NCBI GenBank assembly: GCA_050485745.1
Contig: JBJHBY010000117.1
Span: 1-10,448 of the forward strand
Source: JBJHBY01 sp050485745
GTDB taxonomy: Bacteria; Pseudomonadota; Gammaproteobacteria; Pseudomonadales; CAMLJR01
Direction of reading: 5' to 3'
Length of the DNA: 10,448 nucleotides
Positions 6,911 to 10,448 of this stretch are shown one piece after another (position 1 is the stretch's first letter; each line of letters starts with the position of its first letter). Position numbers and translations under genes: made by a program. The notes under the pieces are model-generated. The model saw nothing but the letters and a program-made list of their open reading frames with translations. It ran no database searches and had not been told where the DNA came from.

Positions 6911-6933
6911 GGCCCTGGTGTGTTGCCGGGGCC
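6911..6933 (+). other. GC-rich hairpin in the porin mRNA leader
   Basis: GGCCCTGG (6911-6918) pairs with CCGGGGCC (6926-6933) over eight positions with one T-G wobble and a 7-base loop, followed by TTTGAT. It lies between the Zur box and the GGGAG ribosome binding site (6946-6950). The T-run is too short for a convincing terminator. It may stabilise the transcript or act as a weak attenuator. Confidence 0.5.
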
Positions 6934-6957
6934 TTTGATCATGATGGGAGACTGACA

Positions 6958-8523
6958 ATGCGAAAAACCCTTTTGGCACTGGCGGTAGCGGGCTTCAGCG
7001 CGGGAGCGCTGGCCTCCGAGCCGACCCTGCAGGAACTGCTGCGCAAGATCGAGGCACTTGAGCAGCAGAACAGTGAGATGCGCACACGTATCGAACAGCT
7101 GGAGCCCCAGCGTCAGGTGCGCACCGAGAGTGTTCGCGAACAGCGCGTCGCTCCCGCGGCGGAGGCGGACACCGGTCCGCAGAGCGACCCACTCGACCCG
7201 CTGCCGGCCCGCACCCGGGCCCTGCGCCTCGGCGGCGATCAGCCGGTAACGTCGGGAACCGCCTTCAATCCCGCCATATCGGTGATTCTCGATGCGACCT
7301 ATGCGCATTTCAGTGACGATATCGATGAGCCGGCGGGTTTTGAAATGGGCCACGGGCATGGTCACGGTCACGGGCATGGCCACAGCCACGGTATCGAAGA
7401 GGGCTTTAATCTGCGTGAAGCGGAAATAACCCTGACCGGCTCGGTCGATGCCTATTTCGATATGCTCGTCACCCTTGCCGTCAGCGGGTCCGATATCGAG
7501 ATCGAAGAGGCCTTCATCACCACTCGCTCTCTGCCGGCAGGCCTGCAGATCAAGGCGGGCAAGTTTCTCAGTGATGTCGGCTATATCAACAAGCAGCATC
7601 CCCATGACTGGCACTTTATTGACCAGCCCTGGATGCGCGAATTCATGTTCGGCGAAGAAGGTCTGAGCGAGCTGGGTGTGCAGCTGTCCTGGGTCGCGCC
7701 CACGGCCACCTATACCCGTTTCGGGATCGAGCTGCTCGAGGGTGAGAGTGAGGGTGTCGCCAACTATGTGGGCGATGGCCAGCACCAGATCGTGACGGTT
7801 ACACCTTGCCATCTGGAGAACGTCCTTCCCCCAGAGTGTGTTCCGGGTCAACCGAATCAACCGTTGCGCAAGCGCTGGCGCGCCGACAAGAACTTCACCG
7901 AAAAGGACGGCCCCAGGCTGTTTACCGGTTTCGTGAAGTGGGCTCCGGATCTGGGGCATGACCACGCCATCCAGCTGGGTGCATTTGGTGGCTATGCCCG
8001 CGTATGGCAGAGCGAGGAAGCCCACTCTTCCGGGCGCCTGGAAACCTGGGATGGCGACAGTCGCTTTATCGGTGCGGACGTGGTGTACAAATACACCGGC
8101 AGCGGCCCGGCCGGGCAGGGCAATCTGATTCTGCAGGGTGAATACGTCTATCGCATTCTGGACGTCGACTACCTCAACCGTCAGTTCATCAGCTTCTCGG
8201 ATCTGTCGGTGCTCGATGACGTGGGTCAGAAGTGGAAGCAGGATGCTTTCTATGTGCAGGGGGTCTATGGCTTTGCGCCGCGCTGGAATGCTGGTCTGCG
8301 CGTGGATGGCATCGGCATGAAGAATCGCGCCTTCGACGGCGCCGACCGCGATGACGCCGATACCTCCTGGCGTTATGCTGGCCAGGTCAGCTTCGCGCCC
8401 ACGGAATTCTCGCGGCTGCGTGCACAGGTCAGCTACAACCACCTCAATGGTGCCGATAACGCCTGGCAGTTCATGCTCCAGTACAACCTGAGCCTGGGTG
8501 TGCACGGCGCACACGCGTTCTGA
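6958..8523 (+). CDS. Zinc-regulated outer-membrane porin-like protein with a (GH)n histidine tract
   Basis: A 521-residue protein with a clear signal peptide (MRKTLLALAVAGFSAGALA) and a start at ATG 6958, supported by GGGAG at 6946-6950. A short coiled coil follows (about residues 23-52, LQELLRKIEALEQQNSEM), as in trimeric porins of the phosphate-selective or carbohydrate type. The rest has alternating aromatic/polar beta-barrel character and ends in an aromatic residue, ...HGAHAF, as expected for a barrel recognised by BAM. Residues 131-145 are Gly-His repeats with seven histidines, probably a periplasmic or surface loop that binds metal. I see no TonB plug domain and no TonB box, so it is not a ZnuD-type receptor. 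The Zur box upstream and the zinc-type ABC genes downstream support zinc entry under starvation. A strong terminator follows. The exact family name is uncertain. Confidence 0.78.
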   Translation: MRKTLLALAVAGFSAGALASEPTLQELLRKIEALEQQNSEMRTRIEQLEPQRQVRTESVREQRVAPAAEADTGPQSDPLDPLPARTRALRLGGDQPVTSGTAFNPAISVILDATYAHFSDDIDEPAGFEMGHGHGHGHGHGHSHGIEEGFNLREAEITLTGSVDAYFDMLVTLAVSGSDIEIEEAFITTRSLPAGLQIKAGKFLSDVGYINKQHPHDWHFIDQPWMREFMFGEEGLSELGVQLSWVAPTATYTRFGIELLEGESEGVANYVGDGQHQIVTVTPCHLENVLPPECVPGQPNQPLRKRWRADKNFTEKDGPRLFTGFVKWAPDLGHDHAIQLGAFGGYARVWQSEEAHSSGRLETWDGDSRFIGADVVYKYTGSGPAGQGNLILQGEYVYRILDVDYLNRQFISFSDLSVLDDVGQKWKQDAFYVQGVYGFAPRWNAGLRVDGIGMKNRAFDGADRDDADTSWRYAGQVSFAPTEFSRLRAQVSYNHLNGADNAWQFMLQYNLSLGVHGAHAF

Positions 8524-8542
8524 GTTGGTTGCATCCCCCCCT

Positions 8543-8587
8543 GAACAGAAAAGACGGGGCGGCCTGGCCGCCCCGCTTTTGCTGTTT
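8543..8587. terminator. Strong rho-independent terminator, likely bidirectional
   Basis: A GC-rich stem CGGGGCGG (8555-8562) / CCGCCCCG (8568-8575) is flanked by AAAAG (8549-8553) and CTTTT (8576-8580), which extend the pairing with one bulged A. AACAG and CTGTT lie further out. The T-run on the plus strand and the A-run on the other side allow termination in both directions. It lies 20-60 bases after the porin stop, so most transcripts from the Zur promoter should end here, before the binding-protein gene. Confidence 0.88.
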
Positions 8588-8664
8588 CAGGAGGGGCTGA
8601 AATCCGCTGAGTACTGCCTGCGCAGTGCTTGCAGATGTATTCATTTCCAAGGGGAGGGCGATTC

Positions 8665-9543
8665 ATGAAGAGAGTGCTGGCTGGTTTTTTGCTGCTGCTG
8701 GTGGCTGGTCAGGCGCTTGCTGCCCTGCGTGTTGTTGCCACAGTGCCCAACATGGGCATGCTGGTGCGGGAGATCGGGGGCGATGCCGTGGAGGTGACCG
8801 TCCTGGCTCCACCTGATCGTGACCCCCATTATCTGGAGGCCCGTCCGTCGATGATGGCGGCCTTGCGTCGGGCTGACCTGCTGGTCAGCATCGGTGCGGA
8901 ACTGGAAGTTGGCTGGCTGCCCGCTGCCTTGCAGGGTGCGCACAACCCTCGCGTGCGGGAAGGACGTGAAGGCTATTTCGAGGGGGCGGCGCACATTTCG
9001 CTGATCCAGGATGCCCCGGTGGCAGATCGTGCACTGGGGGACGTTCATGTGGCAGGCAACCCCCATTACTATTTTGACCCCCTGCGCATGGCGGAAGTCG
9101 GTGAGGCGCTGGCCGAGAGGCTGGCGAGCCTGCGGCCCGACGATGCACAGCAGTTCAGGGCCAACGCCGGACGCTTTGCCGAGCGAGCCCGGCAGGAGAC
9201 AGAGCGCTGGCGGGAGATGGCAGGTGCGGCTCCCGGCGCCGTGTTCTACCACAAGGATGTCGAGTATCTGATGCAATTGCTGGATGTGCCGGTGCTGGGG
9301 TATCTCGAGCCACTGCCCGGGATTCCCCCGACTGCGCGCCACTTGCGGGAGTTGGTGAGCCGCCTTGAGGGCGTTGAAGGTGTTATCCTTTACGCCGACT
9401 TCCAGCCCGGACAGGGTGCGCGATGGCTGGCCCGGGAGCTTGGCTGGCAGCACCGGCAGCTGCCGAACCAGGTGCAGGATGGTGCTGGAGCCGATGAATA
9501 TTTCTCCATGATCGAACGTTGGGTAGAGGCGCTGCTCCCCTGA
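8665..9543 (+). CDS. ZnuA/TroA-type metal ABC transporter substrate-binding protein
   Basis: A 292-residue periplasmic binding protein of the cluster A-I (cluster 9) family that captures zinc or manganese. The start at ATG 8665 is set by AAGGGGAGG at 8649-8657 and by the signal peptide that follows (KRVLAGFLLLLVAGQALA). The mature protein has the three expected histidine ligands, H55 in DPHYLEARPS, H134 in GNPHYYFDP and H196 in FYHKDVEYL, plus a probable fourth ligand D277 in GAGADEYF. The linker helix lies between the two lobes, near 165-185. The histidine-rich loop typical of many ZnuA proteins is absent; instead the neighbouring porin carries a His tract. Its stop overlaps the ATPase frame, giving a tight SBP-ATPase-permease set. 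Zinc is favoured by the Zur box nearby, but manganese cannot be excluded from residues alone. Confidence 0.9.
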   Translation: MKRVLAGFLLLLVAGQALAALRVVATVPNMGMLVREIGGDAVEVTVLAPPDRDPHYLEARPSMMAALRRADLLVSIGAELEVGWLPAALQGAHNPRVREGREGYFEGAAHISLIQDAPVADRALGDVHVAGNPHYYFDPLRMAEVGEALAERLASLRPDDAQQFRANAGRFAERARQETERWREMAGAAPGAVFYHKDVEYLMQLLDVPVLGYLEPLPGIPPTARHLRELVSRLEGVEGVILYADFQPGQGARWLARELGWQHRQLPNQVQDGAGADEYFSMIERWVEALLP

Positions 9544-10127
9544 ACAAGGCACTTCCCGCAGATATCCTGTTGCAGGTCGACACGCTGGTCGCTGGCTATG
9601 ATCGCCCGGTGGTTGGGCCCGTCTCGCTGCAACTTCGCGCCGGTGAGGTGTTGGGGCTGGGCGGCGCCAATGGTGCTGGCAAGTCGACGCTGCTGCGCGC
9701 ACTCACCGGCGCAGCGAGGGTTTTCTCCGGTCGCATGATGCGACGTCCCGGTACACGCATCGTGCATCACCAGCAGCGCCCCGAGCGGCCTCCGGAGTTG
9801 CCGCTGCTGGGTCGGGAGTTGCTGTCTCTGCTCGGAGCCGACGGACTGGTGCCACCCCTGCTGGAGCCATTGCTGAACAAGCCCGTGGCGGCTCTCAGTG
9901 GCGGGCAGTATCAGTTGCTGCAGGCCTGGGCTTGCCTCGACAGTGGTGCGGAAGTGGTGTTGCTGGACGAGCCCACCAACAATCTCGACGGCGATGCCAT
10001 GCTGGCGCTCGCAGAGGCCCTGAATCGGCTGGATCCGGGACGGGGCGTTATTCTGGTGAGTCATGAGCAGGCATTTCTCGATGCCCACTGCCACCGTCGT
10101 CTGGATGTCCTGGCGTGGCGATCATGA
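9519..10127 (+). CDS. Compact metal ABC transporter ATPase (ZnuC-like)
   Basis: A cytoplasmic nucleotide-binding subunit that drives import. All catalytic motifs are present: Walker A GANGAGKST (49-57), the Q-loop around HHQQRP (83-88), signature LSGGQ (126-130), Walker B VVLLDEP (146-152), D-loop NNLD (154-157) and H-loop SHE (181-183). At about 200 residues it is shorter than typical ZnuC proteins (about 250), lacking a C-terminal extension. There is no ATG near the N-terminus. TTG 9519 is used here, overlapping the binding-protein gene by 25 bases. CTG 9540, which forms a CTGA overlap with its stop and sits behind AGAGG at 9524-9528, is an equally plausible start and would give 195 residues. 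The stop overlaps the permease ATG. The ABC ATPase call is certain; the metal role comes from its neighbours. Confidence 0.9.
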   Translation: MGRGAAPLNKALPADILLQVDTLVAGYDRPVVGPVSLQLRAGEVLGLGGANGAGKSTLLRALTGAARVFSGRMMRRPGTRIVHHQQRPERPPELPLLGRELLSLLGADGLVPPLLEPLLNKPVAALSGGQYQLLQAWACLDSGAEVVLLDEPTNNLDGDAMLALAEALNRLDPGRGVILVSHEQAFLDAHCHRRLDVLAWRS

Positions 10128-10448
10128 TGCTGTTCGACCCGCTGCTGCGGGTACCGTTTTTTACCGGCCTGGCGTTGGCAGTCGTGGTGGCATTGCTGGG
10201 TGCCTATCTGCGCCTGCGCGACGAGTGGCTGGCGGTCTTCGGGCTGGCGCAGGTGGCTGCGGCGGGTTCCGTGCTGGGTCTGCTGCTGGGTGTCCCGGCG
10301 GTGGCGGGGGCGACCGCCGCCCCCACCGCCGCCGCGTTGGGGAACAGCCTCGTGGGGCGAGTGGACAACAGTCACCATGCCTGGATCGTGCTGTTGGGCT
10401 GGTCGCTGGCATTGTTGCTTGCGGCGCAGGCTCATCAGGGCAGCGTCG
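10124..10448 (+). CDS. Metal ABC transporter permease, ABC-3 family (3' end outside window)
   Basis: 108 residues are visible from ATG 10124, which overlaps the ATPase stop (ATGATG; a second in-frame ATG is at 10127). At least three hydrophobic membrane segments can be seen, roughly residues 14-30, 39-62 and 88-101. The layout matches the start of ZnuB/TroC-type permeases: a first helix ending in LGAYLRLRDEWLAVFG, then AAAGSVLGLLLG, as in the family's LG-(V)-x-LRR-x-x-L-x-G...AxxG pattern. The usual His-Ala dipeptide of that region appears as QV. An alanine/threonine-rich loop and a DNSHHAW segment with two histidines follow. It would form the inner-membrane channel for the ATPase and binding protein upstream. 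Confidence 0.85.
   Translation, partial: MMLFDPLLRVPFFTGLALAVVVALLGAYLRLRDEWLAVFGLAQVAAAGSVLGLLLGVPAVAGATAAPTAAALGNSLVGRVDNSHHAWIVLLGWSLALLLAAQAHQGSV

Larger units (their letters stand above)
6417..6957. other. 541-base gap without a credible gene: hairpin repeats, then a zinc-responsive promoter
   Basis: No frame here has both a plausible start and recognisable protein sequence. The left part contains a weak CGGTTT/AAACCG hairpin (6423-6446) without a T-tract, then two related TAACCC-type elements (6465-6501 and around 6551-6576). A strong inverted repeat sits at 6600-6625, and an inverted pair of 32-base hairpins at 6742-6773 and 6804-6835. The right end holds the promoter, Zur box and leader of the porin gene. 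The density of small palindromes suggests a landing zone or degraded remnant of short mobile repeats. Confidence 0.7.

Noticed and set aside
10284..10332. GC-rich imperfect inverted repeat inside the permease gene
   Set aside because: It arises from Ala/Thr/Gly/Val codons in a hydrophobic GC-rich protein and needs a 3-base bulge; no reason to assign a function.

Overview
The window looks like chromosomal DNA from a GC-rich gammaproteobacterium. The main evidence is the dapA - bamC - purC gene order typical of that class, together with a BamC-family lipoprotein and a Zur-type operator. The genus cannot be read from the sequence; a Chromatiales-like or similar environmental lineage is only a guess.

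Layout. (1) 1-2747: the C-terminal end of an AraC-type regulator, then a GCS2-superfamily carboxylate-amine ligase, then an aspartoacylase/succinylglutamate-desuccinylase-type zinc hydrolase. Each gene overlaps the next by 1-4 bases, so they read as one translationally coupled unit. One enzyme makes an amide bond and the other breaks one; the substrate is unknown. (2) 2748-2944: a non-coding mosaic of palindromes with a modular repeat (constant head plus variable hairpin). (3) 2945-3442, minus strand: a secreted DUF3806-type protein, divergent from dapA. (4) 3666-6416: dapA, bamC and purC. The bamC frame is continuous and of normal family length, but an amber TAG at 5045-5047 splits it. (5) 6417-6957: about 540 bases with no credible gene. 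It holds several small hairpin repeats, including an inverted pair whose stems show a compensatory base change, and then a Zur-box promoter. (6) 6958-10448: a zinc-uptake locus consisting of an outer-membrane porin-like protein with a (GH)n tract, a strong terminator, a ZnuA/TroA-type binding protein, a compact ABC ATPase, and the start of an ABC-3 family permease that runs off the window.

How the genes work together. The last block forms a complete metal route on paper: outer-membrane entry, periplasmic capture, then inner-membrane ABC import, with the first gene controlled by zinc through Zur. The dapA-bamC-purC block is housekeeping: lysine/peptidoglycan precursor synthesis, outer-membrane protein assembly and purine synthesis. 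The first block is the least understood part and the best candidate for an undescribed small-molecule pathway. The broken bamC and the structured repeats are the most striking features seen directly in the sequence.
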